Positions 43,277 through 57,513 of a DNA stretch of 64,000 nt are shown one piece after another. The position numbers were made by a program, and so were the translations under genes. This DNA is from CBDDEC01 sp965226785 (GTDB lineage: Bacteria > Chloroflexota > Dehalococcoidia > UBA2979): NCBI GenBank assembly GCA_965226785.1, contig CBDDEC010000002.1, positions 124,001-188,000 on the forward strand, in the 5' to 3' direction. A model generated the notes under the pieces. The model searched no databases. It was not told the DNA's origin and worked only from the letters and a program-made list of their open reading frames with translations. Position 1 is the first letter of the stretch, and each line of letters opens with the position of its first letter.

Positions 43277-44939
43277 TCGGTACCCGCACGACAGAACGGC
43301 TCCGGTACGTGCACGACATGTGGTGCAGGGTACTAGGCTGCATTGATCCGGTCCGGCCTGCCACCTGGGTTCGCAAAGGCACCATGCTCCTTCCTGCGGT
43401 CGTGTCTGGCCGCGTGCGTACGAATGATTCGGTCATCGCTCCAGATCGGCACCGTGTCGCCTGCCAGGGAGACCTCCACCTGGCGTCCCCGGAACGCGTT
43501 GCCGACGCGGTAGTTGGCGCCCGCGAAGCTCACCGAGCCGTTGCGGTCGACCTTGCGGACGACCACCCGGTCCGAGGCCGGACGCTTCGGCGCCGCGGCG
43601 AGCGCCTGCTTCAGCACCCGCTCCTCCTGCTCAGGGAGGTGCCGCCGGGCGTGCGTCGCCACGAGCACCGCGTCGTGGAAGACCTCCACGAGACCGTCGT
43701 GACAGACGAGTTCGACGGACTGTCCGGCGAGGTAGCGGCCGACGTGGTACTTGAAGTTGAGCAGGCTCACCTTGCCGTCCACGAGCACCCGCCGGAGCAG
43801 GCGCGGGGCCGGTGGACCGGGCTCACCCTCCGGGGCTGTTGCCACCGGCTCCGACTCCTCAAGGGGCGTCGAATGCGCGGTGGCGAAGCGCTCGGCCGGG
43901 GGCCGGTTGCCGAGGCTCTGGTGCTCGCGGCAGTGGTTGTAGTCGTGCACCCAGGCGTCGATCGCTGCCTGCGCCTCGGCGATCGACGCGAAGACCTTGC
44001 CGTCCAGGAACTCCCGCTTCAGCGTCTTGTGGAAGCGCTCGACCTTGCCGGTGGTGGTCGGTGACGCAGGCGCGGTCAGCAGGTGGCGGATGCCGTGCTC
44101 GCGGCAGATCCGGTCGAAGCGCACCTCGCTCTGGCGCGGCCCGAAGCGGCCGGTGAAGACCTTGCCGTTGTCGGAGAGGATCGCCTCCGGCACGCCGTGA
44201 CGGCGCATTGCCTCCAGCAGGGCGTCGCAGACCGGCCGGGCGGTGGCGCGTGCGACGACCTTCGCCGAGACGCAGAACCGCGAGTGGTCGTCGATGCCCG
44301 TCACGATCGAGGGGCGCGAGCCATCCTGTAGCCGCACCCCGAGCGTAATGTCCATCTGCCAGAGCTCCATCGCCCGCGAGCGCTCCCAGCGCTTGTAGTC
44401 GCTGGGCCGCCTGCGCCGTCGCTTGGGGTCGATGAGCTGGTGGCGGACGAGCGCCCGGTAGATGCCGGACCGAGAGGGGAGAGGCGAGACGCCGGCGCGG
44501 GCAAGCCTGCTCAGGATCGTGCGCGGCCCCCAGCCGCGGTGCTGTCGTCTCATCTCGACGACGCGGGCCTCGACCGCCGGCGGCATCTGGTGCGGGCAGT
44601 TGCTGGGGCGTGAACTACGGTCGGCGAGCCCCGGGAGTCCTTCGGCCGCGTAGCGCCGCAGCCACGTGTGCACCGTCTGCCGCCCGACGCCGTAGCGACG
44701 CGCGACGTCGGTGACGCTCGCGGCTCCGTCGAGTACCTCGAGCACCGCCCTATACCGCTGTTCCACGAGCCCCAACTCCACCAGCATGGCGGCCTCCTCC
44801 GCTGCGGACGGGATCGTCCACCGGGAGGGGCCCTCGAGCAGGACCAGGAAGAGCAGCCAGGTGTCGCCCGGCTACCGGAGCCAGTGTCGCCTGGGTACCG
44901 GAGCCGCGTCCGCGAAGTGTCGTGCAGGTACCGGTGCCA
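43277..44939 (-). mobile_element. IS-C copy 2 (IS481-like)
   Basis: The transposase frame is intact. The left end has two inverted copies of the terminal motif, at 43277-43294 and 43302-43319. The right end has three direct copies, at 44861, 44884 and 44917. A fourth, present in copy 1, is replaced here by IS-D2, which begins at 44940. Confidence 0.85.
43333..44787 (-). CDS. IS-C transposase (IS481-like), intact
   Basis: A 484-residue DDE transposase starting MLVELGLVEQRYRAVLEVLD. Helix-turn-helix region: VTDVARRYGVGRQTVHTWLR. Core: LWQMDITLGVRL and TGIDDHSRFCVSAKVVARAT, LSDNGKVFTGRFGPRQSEVR, and TTTGKVERFHKTLKREFLDG. A C-terminal part of about 170 residues follows the core and ends FANPGGRPDRINAA; it is longer than in small IS481 members and reminiscent of long-type integrase-core transposases. 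This copy lacks the extra T that kills the copy at 9990. Confidence 0.88.
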   Translation of the reverse strand: MLVELGLVEQRYRAVLEVLDGAASVTDVARRYGVGRQTVHTWLRRYAAEGLPGLADRSSRPSNCPHQMPPAVEARVVEMRRQHRGWGPRTILSRLARAGVSPLPSRSGIYRALVRHQLIDPKRRRRRPSDYKRWERSRAMELWQMDITLGVRLQDGSRPSIVTGIDDHSRFCVSAKVVARATARPVCDALLEAMRRHGVPEAILSDNGKVFTGRFGPRQSEVRFDRICREHGIRHLLTAPASPTTTGKVERFHKTLKREFLDGKVFASIAEAQAAIDAWVHDYNHCREHQSLGNRPPAERFATAHSTPLEESEPVATAPEGEPGPPAPRLLRRVLVDGKVSLLNFKYHVGRYLAGQSVELVCHDGLVEVFHDAVLVATHARRHLPEQEERVLKQALAAAPKRPASDRVVVRKVDRNGSVSFAGANYRVGNAFRGRQVEVSLAGDTVPIWSDDRIIRTHAARHDRRKEHGAFANPGGRPDRINAA

Positions 44940-45889
44940 GGCTGCGTCAGATCTGAGGGCTCGAACTGTGAGGTTTAGCCTCGTCTGAGCATGGACGAGG
45001 AGACATCGGTGAACTGTCCGCACTGTGCATCCGCCGCCACGACCAGACGCCAGGCGCGCACGACGCTCGGCTACCGGCGGTTCAACTGCCGCTCGTGCAA
45101 GCGTCGCTTCAACGAGCGAACCGGCACGCCGTTCAACCATCTTCAGGTCCCGACCGACGTGGTGCTCCTCGCGGTGCTGTGGCGTCTGCGCTACAAGCTG
45201 AGTTTCCGTGACGTGGCAGAGATGCTCCTCCAGCGCGGTGTTGAGGTCACGCACGAGACCATCCGGGAGTGGGAGTTTCGATTCGCCCCACTGCTCGCCG
45301 GCCAGCTCCGCGCCAAGCGACGAGCCCGAGCCGGCGAGTCCTGGTACCTCGACGAGACGTACGTGAAGGTCGCTGGGCGCTGGTGCTACCTCTACCGAGC
45401 GATCGACGGCGACGGAGAACTGATCGATTCGATGCTGAGCGAGCGTCGAGACAAGCATGCCGCGCGGAGGTTCTTGCGGAGACTGGTCGAGATCACCGAA
45501 CGCAAGCCCGCACGGATCACGACCGACCTGCACCCCGCTTACCGACGGGCGATCCGCTGGATCATCGGCCGCAAGGCTTGGCATCGCACGACGCAGTACC
45601 TCAACAACTACACCGAGCAGAGTCACCGAGCGGTGAAGCAGCGCTACTACCCGATGCAGGGCTTCGGGAGCTTCGAGTCCGCGTCGCGCTTCTGTAGCGC
45701 GTTCGATGAGCTGCGACAGTACTTCCGCGTCCGCCGCCGCGGTGGCGCCCATGTCGCGTTGACAGAGCAGCGACGGCTCTTCCTCACACGCTGGCACTCG
45801 CTGATCAGCGAACTGGCTGCAGCATAGACCACCAGCGACGTCGCCTTGTGGCGCCTAAGGGTCGACGCGCCCTGAGATCTGACACTGCC
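44940..45889 (+). mobile_element. IS-D copy 2 (IS6-like), complete
   Basis: 950 bases with the same ends as IS-D1. The left end abuts the right end of IS-C2 and the right end cuts the orfA of IS-F. No 8-base duplication can be seen, so one or both junctions arose by recombination. Confidence 0.88.
44991..45827 (+). CDS. IS-D transposase (IS6 family), second copy
   Basis: A 278-residue transposase differing from the copy at 14022 by very few bases, one giving Arg in place of the last Zn-finger Cys (CRSCKR). Catalytic parts DETYVKVAG, ITTDLHPAYR and NYTEQSHRAVKQRYY are intact. Confidence 0.9.
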   Translation: MDEETSVNCPHCASAATTRRQARTTLGYRRFNCRSCKRRFNERTGTPFNHLQVPTDVVLLAVLWRLRYKLSFRDVAEMLLQRGVEVTHETIREWEFRFAPLLAGQLRAKRRARAGESWYLDETYVKVAGRWCYLYRAIDGDGELIDSMLSERRDKHAARRFLRRLVEITERKPARITTDLHPAYRRAIRWIIGRKAWHRTTQYLNNYTEQSHRAVKQRYYPMQGFGSFESASRFCSAFDELRQYFRVRRRGGAHVALTEQRRLFLTRWHSLISELAAA

Positions 45890-46217
45890 CCTTGAGCGCG
45901 TCGATATCGAGTTCCTTGTCGGCGACGATCCGCTTCAGCCGCGCGTTCTCGCGCTCCAGCTCGCGCAGCCGTTTGGCGTCATCGGCCTTCATCCCGCCGT
46001 ACTGGTTGCGCCAGCGGTGGTAGGTCCGCTCCGAGATCTCGACCCGCTTCGCCGCCTCCGCGATCGTCTGCCCCTCACCGAGCAGCCGCTCCACCTCCCG
46101 CAGCTTGCGCACGATCTGCTCAGGCGTGTGCCTGCGTCGTTTCACCGTGATGTCCTCCTCCGCCCACCTTCGCGGGCCAAAGGACTCTCATCAACGGTGG
46201 TCTCGTCTCACGGGGTC
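45890..46217 (-). mobile_element. IS-F, IS3-type (IS407 group) orfA remnant
   Basis: The frame 45890-46145 reads MKRRRHTPEQIVRKLREVER, then VEISERTYHRWRNQYGGMKA and DDAKRLRELERENARLKRIV, ADKELDIDALK. It is orfA of an IS407-like element with helix-turn-helix and coiled coil. It is cut at IS-D2; orfB is missing. The upstream terminal part (CCGTGAGACGAGACC on the minus strand) is at 46190-46210. Confidence 0.75.
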
Positions 46218-47081
46218 AGGTCAGACGGTCTACGCGCGGCGGGCGCGAGCCAGCCGGCCCGCGCAGCCTGCGGTGAAGCGCGGTCCGAAAGGCGCAGGGA
46301 CGGACGCCGCCCTCACCGAGCAGATCCGCGCCGTGCTCGCCCGCTCGCCGTTCATCGGCGAGGGCTACCGCAAGGCCTGGGCGCGGCTGCGCCTGGCCGA
46401 CGTGCGCACCTCGAAGGGCCGGGTGCTACGGCTGATGCGGGCGGCGGGGCTGCTCGCCCCGACCCGCGTCGGGCGCCGCCGTGGGCCTCGGAACCACGAC
46501 GGCACGATCACCACCGACCGCCCAGACGAGCTGTGGGGAACCGACGCCACCGCCTGCCTCACCACCCGCGAGGGCCAACGCCACGGTCTTCATCGCCGTC
46601 GACCACTGCACGCAGGAGTGCGTCGGCATCCACGCGGCTCGCCCCGGCACGCGCTTCGAGGCGCTCGAGCCGCTCCGCCAGGGGCTGCGGGCGCACCACG
46701 GCGGCTACAGGCCGGGCGTCGCCGCCGGGCTCAGCCTGCGCCACGACCACGGCAGCCAGTACCTCAGCGACCACTTCCAGGGCGAGCTGCGCTTCCTCGG
46801 CGTCCGCTCGAGCCCGTCGTTCGTGGCCGCACCCGAGGGCAACGGCTGCGCCGAGCGCTTCATCCGCACGCTCAAGGAGCAGCTGCTCTGGGTGGAGCCG
46901 TTCGAGACGGTCCAGCAGCTGCGCCTCGCGCTGCTCGCGTTCAAGGACCACTACAACCAGAAGTGGCTGGTCGAGCGCCACGGCCACCGCACCCCGGCCG
47001 CCGTCCGCCAGGCGCTCTCGCCCAGCACCGGAGCGGCTGTATGATTACCGCGAGCGAAGTGTCCAAGAAACCAGGAGCGGT
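46218..47081 (+). mobile_element. IS-E copy 1, orfB part with right end
   Basis: IS3-type orfB without orfA. A front frame has TVYARRARASRPAQPAVKRG, YRKAWARLRLADVRTSKGRV and TDRPDELWGTDATACLTTRE. One extra C near 46577 moves the frame to NATVFIAVDHCTQECVGIHA, SLRHDHGSQYLSDHFQGELR and APEGNGCAERFIRTLKEQLL, ending at 47044. The right end, GTGTCCAAGAAACCAGGAGC, is intact, and 3 bases after the element comes the start codon of the first restriction-operon gene. Confidence 0.8.
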
Positions 47082-47084
47082 ACA

Positions 47085-47299
47085 ATGGTGCCAACCGGCG
47101 AGTGCTGGTGCGGCTGCGGCGCCGAGACGACAAGCGACTCCTTCTTCCTGCCCGGCCACGACAAGACCGCCGAGTCCGCCGTGATCTCTGTCGAGTACGG
47201 CGGGGTGCCCGAGTTCCTCGTGCAGCATGGCTATGGACCACGTGGGAAGAGTGCCAAGCATGAGGTGGCCCGATGGCGTGCCGCGGGCGGTGAGGTGCG

Positions 47300-47303
<4 letters not shown>
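47085..47303 (+). CDS. Small Cys-rich protein at the head of the restriction operon
   Basis: A 72-residue protein starting MVPTGECWCGCGAETTSDSF, with CWCGCG as possible metal site, then FLPGHDKTAESAVISVEYGG and FLVQHGYGPRGKSAKHEVAR. Small proteins with this CxCGC...PGHD pattern occur beside restriction or phage genes, but I know no proven function. The stop overlaps the start of hsdM (ATGA), so the two are translationally coupled. The start is only 3 bases from the end of IS-E1; the native ribosome site is replaced by IS sequence (CCAGGAGCGGT). Confidence 0.6.
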
Positions 47304-48890
<1,587 letters not shown>

Positions 48891-48898
<8 letters not shown>

Positions 48899-50192
48899 GG
48901 TGCAGGGCGCTGTTCATCCGGCGGGCACGCCAGAGACAGCATCGCCCCCCGGCTGGCCAGTGGTACCACTCGGCGATTACGCCTCACTGACAAAGGGGCT
49001 CTCCTACAAGAGCACCTTCCTGAACGAGGATGGGCCCGATCTCATCGGGCTCGGCCAGTTCGTACCGGGCGGCGGCGCCAAGCTTGAGGGCGGGCGCACG
49101 TACGCCGGCGAGTACCGAGAAAGGGATGTCGCGCGACCGGGCGACATCCTGATAGCCATGACGGATCTCACTCAACGGGGTGACGTTCTCGGCAGTCCGC
49201 TGATGGTGCCTCGGTCAGTCGGGGATTTCTGCCTGTACACCCTCGACGCGGGGAAGCTCGACCCGGACGCGAGCGTCGACGCGAGATTCCTCTACTACAT
49301 GCTCAAAAGTCGCGACTTCAGAGCGTTTGCTGCGGCGCACGCAACGGGAACGACGGTCCGGCGGGTCCGCCCGGTCGACGTGCTGGCGTACGAGTTCGTT
49401 CTCCCGCCCCTCGAAGAGCAGCGCGCCATCGCGCGCGTGCTCGGCGCGCTCGACGACAAGATCGAGCTGAACCGGCGCATGAGCGAGACGCTTGAGGAGA
49501 TGGCGCGGGCGCTGTTCCGGTCGTGGTTCGTGGACTTCGACCCGGTGCGCGCGAAGGCCGAGGGCCGGCCCTCGGGCCTCCCGCCCGACCTCGACGCGCT
49601 GTTCCCCGCGTCGTTCGAGGCGTCGGAGCTGGGGGAGATACCGGCGGGTTGGGAGGTGAGGACACTGGGGGACGTGGTTGACATCTCAAGTGGAAGGCGG
49701 CCGAAGCAACGGCATCCGCGACCCGCGGTCACTGCAAACGTCCCTGTCTTTGGTGGCGCCGGCGCGATGGCGTACACGGCGGACGCGCTCTATGCCTCCC
49801 CAGTCATAATTACCGGGCGCGTCGGGACTCTCGGGGTTGTACACCGCGTGAGCTTCCCTGTCTGGCCGTCAGACAACACACTGGTCATCATTCCCAGAAG
49901 CGGCCCCGAGTTCGTCTGGCTTCTTGGAGTCGTCAGCAAGATTAACCTTTCGAACCTGAACCGCGGTTCAACTCAGCCACTCATCACTCAGCGGGATCTC
50001 AAGGCACAAACGATCGTGGTCCCACCTAAGTCTGTACTCCTCCATTTCGCGGACCTGACGGATCCGCTCTACGCATCGTCAGATTCGACTTCGGATCTCT
50101 CGGGCACGATGGCTGATCTCCGGGACGCGCTGCTGCCGCGCCTCGTGTCGGGTGAGTTGCGGGTGATCCGCCGCGATCGAGGTCACTACTAG
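48891..50192 (+). CDS. hsdS: Type I restriction specificity subunit S
   Basis: DNA-recognition subunit, 433 residues. The first target-recognition domain starts at WPVVPLGDYASLTKGLSYKS and ends with TVRRVRPVDVLAYEFVLPP. The central conserved region is LEEQRAIARVLGALDDKIEL, NRRMSETLEEMARALFRSWF, VDFDPVRAKAEG, a coiled coil that sets the distance between half-sites. The second domain begins EIPAGWEVRTLGDVVDISSG and ends QPLITQRDLKAQTIVVPP. A short second coiled-coil tail follows. Both recognition domains are complete, so the subunit appears functional. Confidence 0.93.
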
Positions 50193-50205
50193 GAAGTCTG
50201 AAACC

Positions 50206-51530
50206 GTGAAGCAGATCCTCTACCTGTTCCTTGATACGAACCTCTTCATCCAGTGCCGCGCACTGGATGAGCTCGATTGGTCGGCATGGGCAGGGTTCGA
50301 AGAAGTGCACTTGATCGCGAGCCGCCCCGTCCAACGCGAGATAGACAACCAGAAGAACCGTGGCAATCACCGCGTCGGGCGCCGCGCACGCAAGGCATAC
50401 CAACTGTTCCGGCGTGTCCTCGAATCCGAACAGAACCAGGTCGTAGTTCGGGAAGCCGACCCCCAAGTCAAGCTTCTTCTGGCTGGGCCGGGGAAGCCAG
50501 CACCAGAGCTATCGGACACCCTCGACTACAGTCAGCCCGATGACGCGGTCGTTGGTCACCTCTATGAGTATCGCCAGAAGAACCGAGAACGAGATGCTCG
50601 CCTGTTCACCCATGACTCCGGCCCCATGATGACGGCACGGGCGCTGGACCTGCCCTTCATCCCGATACCTGATACCTGGCTTCTCGCCCCCGAGCCGAGT
50701 GAGGCCGAGAGAGAGAATAGGGAACTTCGGGCGAGAATCGCACGATTGCAAGCGGGCCCGGACTTCGATGCCGCCTTCGTAGATGAGGACAGCAACCGGA
50801 TCCGAGAACTCAGAGTGGTTCAACAGGTACCGGTCTCCTTAACCGAGGATGCGTTGGCTGACCTACTGCGCGAGCTGAAGGGGCGCGCCCCTCCCATGGG
50901 ATGGGTGACGCGCCCCGATGCGTATCAAGACTGAATACAGCAGTGCGAGCAAGTTCTTCGCGGCCTTCATGATGAGATGCAAGTCGAGTCGCAGGGCGTC
51001 GTCTTCCAAGTCATGGCCACGAACACCGGGACACGCCCAGGGAAAGACGTGCTCATAGCAATCTCGGCGACGGGTGACCTCAGAGTTCGGCCGCACCGCG
51101 GCGACTATGAGTACTACGCTACGGTGGAGGTGCAGCGGACGTATCTTCCATCACCGCCACATCCACTGGCAGACATGCCCCATATTACTGCGGGCGCGTT
51201 GCTGGGATCAGGGCAGGGTGGAGGCCACAAGCGGGATCCGAACGGCTTCTACTGCAAGGATGGTTTTCCGGCTGACCCGGTGAATTCCTTCAGCCTGGAA
51301 TGTGCGCAGTGGCGCCACGGTGCTGGTGACAAGTACTTCACAGGCGAGATATTCGTCAACTACGGTGACGACGAGGTTTGCGGAGCGCTCGAGTGCGTGA
51401 TCCATGCGGACAACTTGCCCGATCCGATCAGGGCTGTGCTGCCAGTGCGCATCGAGGTCCACAGTGCGAGCGTGAGCGTGGCCGATCGCGCTCGCACTGT
51501 GGACCTCGTAAACAGTGTCGGTAAGGGCTC

Positions 51531-51534
<4 letters not shown>
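50206..51534 (+). pseudogene. PIN-domain protein split by an in-frame TGA, between hsdS and hsdR
   Basis: A GTG or ATG start near 50206 gives KQILYLFLDTNLFIQCRALD, with the PIN Asp in LDTN. Further acidic positions are RPVQREIDNQ, SQPDDAVVGHLYEYRQ and LFTHDSGPMMTARALD, enough for a metal-dependent RNase centre. VPVSLTEDALADLLRELKG follows. At 50932 a TGA interrupts, but the same frame continues without a break as IQQCEQVLRGLHDEMQVESQ, GVVFQVMATNTGTRPGKDVL and on to 51534. The two parts therefore formed one protein of about 440 residues. The 3' end overlaps the hsdR start by 4 bases. Role in the system is unknown. Confidence 0.7.
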
Positions 51535-54667
<3,133 letters not shown>

Positions 54668-54856
54668 GACCGGAGCCGACCGCCGTGCGCTCCCGAGCCT
54701 ACAGAGCCACCGCCAACTCGAAAGTTCGCAGTACAGTCTTCCTTGGCCAGCCACCGCTCTCGTCCCCAGCGGCCTGCTCTTGCCCTCTGCGCGATGCGGG
54801 ACTACTCGGACGCCTGGCTGCTATCGAGCAGCACCCGTGCTGCAGCGAACCGCCGC

Positions 54857-56031
54857 CGTGGGACGGCAAAACCTGATAGGTGCAGGTCTGTCCTGAGATA
54901 GCAGAGTATCGGCGAGCCACGAGAGGCTCGTCTGTGCTCTACCTCCGTCTGCTTGTCGCAGCACTCTTCGCATCGGTCCGCGCCCGCCGAGATCTCGTCC
55001 TCGAGAACTTGGCGCTGCGGCATCAGCTCGCCGTCTACACAAGGGGCCGTCGTCGACCGCGGCTCCGTCGCCACGACCGCCGACTCTGGTCACTGCTGGC
55101 ACGTGGTTGGTCCGGCTGGCGAGGCACGCTCGTGATGGTCGAGCCGGACACGGTGGTGCGCTGGCATCGTTCTGCTTGGCGCGCCTACTGGCGCTGGAAG
55201 AGTCGTCGCCGCTCCGGACGACCCCGGATTCCCGCAGAGCTGCGACAGCTGATCGTCCGCATCGCCACTGAGCATCCACGGTGGGGCGCCGTCCGCATCG
55301 TCGGCGAGCTGCGTGTCCTTGGCTTCGAGGTCAGCGCCCGCACCGTGAGTCGCTACCGCCGGCAAGCGCTGCGGCGCCCCCTGAGCCAGTCGTGGCGCAC
55401 GTTTCTCCGCAACCACGCGTCCAGCATCTGGGCCGCCGATCTGTTCACGGTCCAGACGCTCGCCTTCCGCACGCTCTCCGTGCTCATCGTGATCGACCAC
55501 GACCGGCGCCGCATCCGGCACTGGAACGTCACGGAGCATCCGAACGCGCCCTGGATCTGGCAGCAGATGATCGAGGCGACCGCCTGGGGTCAGCAGCCAG
55601 GGTTCCTGATCCGAGACCGCGACCGTAGCTATGGCGGAGACTTCATCGCACGCGCTCGACGGCTCGGGATCGAGACGATTCTGACTCCGGTGCACGCGCC
55701 GAATGCCAACGCCATCGCCGAGCGCGTCATCGGCACGCTCAGGCGCGAGTGTCCAGCAGGAGGGCGACGCACGCGCATGATCGCCGAGGCGGCGAACGGT
55801 CCGGTCTCTCGACCATGTCATCGCGGTCAACGAACGGCATCTGAGGCGGGTGCTTGGTGAGTACGTCCAGCACTACAACGCGATGCGTCCGCATCGGTCA
55901 TTGGCGCTCGACTCTCCGGAGGGACGCTCGCCGGTGCAGCGGACGCCGAGTCAGCGAGTCGACAGCAAGCCGGTGCTAGGAGGCTTACATCATGAGTATC
56001 GGTGGGCCGCATGAGGTTTTGCCGCCCCACG
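54857..56031 (+). mobile_element. IS-A copy 6, complete ends, 55-base internal insertion
   Basis: Left repeat intact, right repeat with one change (GCCCCAC). Compared with copy 1 the element has an additional 55 bases at about 55752-55806, between codons for RRREC and LDHV, which breaks the transposase at the catalytic Glu region. The flanks are the hsdR end and a truncated antiporter gene; no target duplication. Confidence 0.9.
54880..55860 (+). pseudogene. IS-A transposase, interrupted
   Basis: Reads as the IS-A transposase through WAADLFTVQTLAF, RDRDRSYGGDFIARARRLGI and ANAIAERVIGTLRREC, then changes to PAGGRRTRMIAEAANGPVSR because of the 55-base insertion and ends at 55860. The C-terminal 70 residues are out of frame downstream. 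Confidence 0.85.
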
Positions 56032-56253
56032 GGCGTCTGCCAGCACCATTCCAGCCAACAGGGCACCGAGCGCGAGTGAGAGGCCCAGCTCCGACATCGC
56101 CCAGGCCGTTCCGAGCCCGACGCTGAGCACTGCGAGCAGGAACACGTCGCGGCTCTGCGCTGCATCGATCAGTCGGAACAACCGCGGGATGATGAGACGG
56201 GCGCCGAGCACGGCGAGCACGATCGCGAAGCCTCCTTTGAGGAGGGCTTGCCG

Positions 56254-56598
56254 CCACCGCAAAGCGGCAGGCCACCGCGACGCCGCAGGCCGCCGCGACG
56301 ACGCGGCAGGCCACCGCGACGCCGCAGGCCACCGCGACGCCGCGAGCCACCGCGACGCCGCGAGCCACCGCGACGCCGCGAGCCACCGCGACGCCGCAGG
56401 CCACCGCGACGCCGCGAGCCACCGCGACGCCGCGAGCCACCGCGACGCCGCGAGCCCTCGCGACGCCACAGGCCACCGCGACGCCGCGAGCCACCGCGAC
56501 GCCGCAGGCCACCGCACCAGCTGTGCCCGGCGCTGGCACCTGGAGCGGTTTGGAGGTCGCCCCGGAGAATCGCTGCGCCCCGTACGACGCCAGCCCCT
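56254..56598 (+). pseudogene. Insert: Thr/Pro repeat linker plus start of a DUF1524 (HNH) domain
   Basis: On the plus strand, opposite to the antiporter, the repeat array reads as (ATATPR/ATATPQ) units and runs directly into APAVPGAGTWSGLEVAPENR, CAPYDASPSC. A Pro/Thr linker followed by EVAPENRCAPYD is the usual entry to the DUF1524/GmrSD-type HNH domain of secreted Actinobacteria and Chloroflexota proteins. The domain breaks off after about 15 residues, where the antiporter sequence resumes. I infer an inserted fragment of such a gene. Confidence 0.5.
56263..56515. repeat. 18-base tandem repeat array, about 14 units
   Basis: The unit is GCCACCGCGACGCCGCGA, with variants ending GCAG. All units are directly adjacent, with no spacers. 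It encodes TATPRA-like residues on plus and RRRGGS/GVAVAR-like residues on minus, and is open in several frames. Confidence 0.9.
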
Positions 56599-57130
56599 CT
56601 TGCATGGCGGCGATGCCATCCTCGCCGGCTAACACCGGCACCAACGTCTACGCTCTCCGTGTTCGTCACGAGGATGAGTGGCACGACCAGAAGGTCCTGG
56701 AAGATCAACACCCCGACGGTGAAACGACCGTGTGGCGCATCGATCTCGCCTCGGACCGTGAGGGCCCTCAGCACGATCGCTGTGCTGGAGAGCGCCAGTA
56801 CGAAACCGAAGAGCAAAGCCCGCTCGGGATCCTCGCCGACCGCGGAGAGCACAACCGTGACCGCGAGCACGGTGAGCCCGACCTGGACCGCTCCACCAAC
56901 CGCAACGCTGCGCCAGATGAAGCGCAGCCGCTCCAGGGAAAACTCGAGCCCGATGCCGAAGAGTAGGAGCACCACACCGATGTCTGCGATGCCGCGGATC
57001 TCGTCGGCGTCGGTGATCAGCGCGAAGCCGTTGGGACCGAACGTAGCGCCGGCAACGAGAAAGCCGGCGACGATCGGTAGATTGAGGCGGCTCAAGCCCA
57101 CGGCAGTGACCACGGCGAGCAGCCCGAGAA

Positions 57131-57202
57131 TCGAGAGGTCGCGGAGGAGCTGTGTCTCTTCCACTGTCGAGAGGTCGCGGAGGAGCTGTGTCTCTTCCAC
57201 TG
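57131..57202. repeat. 36-base tandem duplication at the antiporter start
   Basis: Two exact 36-base units (57131-57166 and 57167-57202). In the antiporter frame they repeat twelve codons (TVEETQLLRDLS) without changing the frame. Confidence 0.9.
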
Positions 57203-57494
57203 TTGGCTCCCTCGCGTCCGAACGCGCCGGCATGTGATGTCGGCGAGCGACCGACCGAGCTACGTGGTCGCCGCGGCCGGCGGCCGCCTCAGACGGAAAT
57301 CAAGGGTCGTCGATCAATAGCGGCAGACCACTCGGCATGGCGAACGTGATGATAGCCGTCAACCCGCCCGCTCGATCGAGTTGAGCGAGGGCTGATCTGT
57401 TAGATGGGATCGATCGGGGACTCGCTTGTCGGCAAGGTGGGACTCACGGCCGTGCCGCGACGCTCTCGCGATGCCCCCAATTGATGCGGCTCGG

Positions 57495-57511
57495 CCGGCC
57501 TCATCGGCCGG
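57495..57511. terminator. Short GC hairpin after the DUF4389 gene
   Basis: Stem CCGGCC with GGCCGG and loop TCATC, 3 bases past the stop of the minus-strand gene at 57514. There is no T tract, so a weak terminator at best. Confidence 0.4.
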
Positions 57512-57513
57512 GC

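Larger units (their letters stand above)
56032..57233 (-). pseudogene. Kef-type cation:proton antiporter, interrupted and 3'-truncated
   Basis: Membrane antiporter of the CPA2 (KefB) family. Start MPARSDAREPTVEETQLLRD. Membrane segments are LGLLAVVTAVGLSRLNLPIV, AGFLVAGATFGPNGFALITD, ADIGVVLLLFGIGLEFSLER and ALSSTAIVLRALTVRGEIDA, then FQDLLVVPLILVT. Near 56640 the frame slips to VPVLAGEDGIAAMQ. From there to about 56254 an unrelated insert with an 18-base repeat array intervenes. Homology resumes with ALLKGGFAIVLAVLGARLII and LGTAWAMSELGLSLALGALL, AGMVLADA. The 3' end is cut by IS-A6. The gene is dead. Confidence 0.8.

Noticed and set aside
50932..50934. Selenocysteine or other TGA recoding in the PIN gene
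   Set aside because: I see no selenocysteine insertion hairpin by eye, no selenoprotein-like context, and other genes in the window end normally with TGA. Nonsense mutation is simpler.
56263..56515. Repeat array considered as a CRISPR
   Set aside because: Units of 18 bases are directly adjacent without spacers and are translatable as a TATPRA linker; there are no cas genes.
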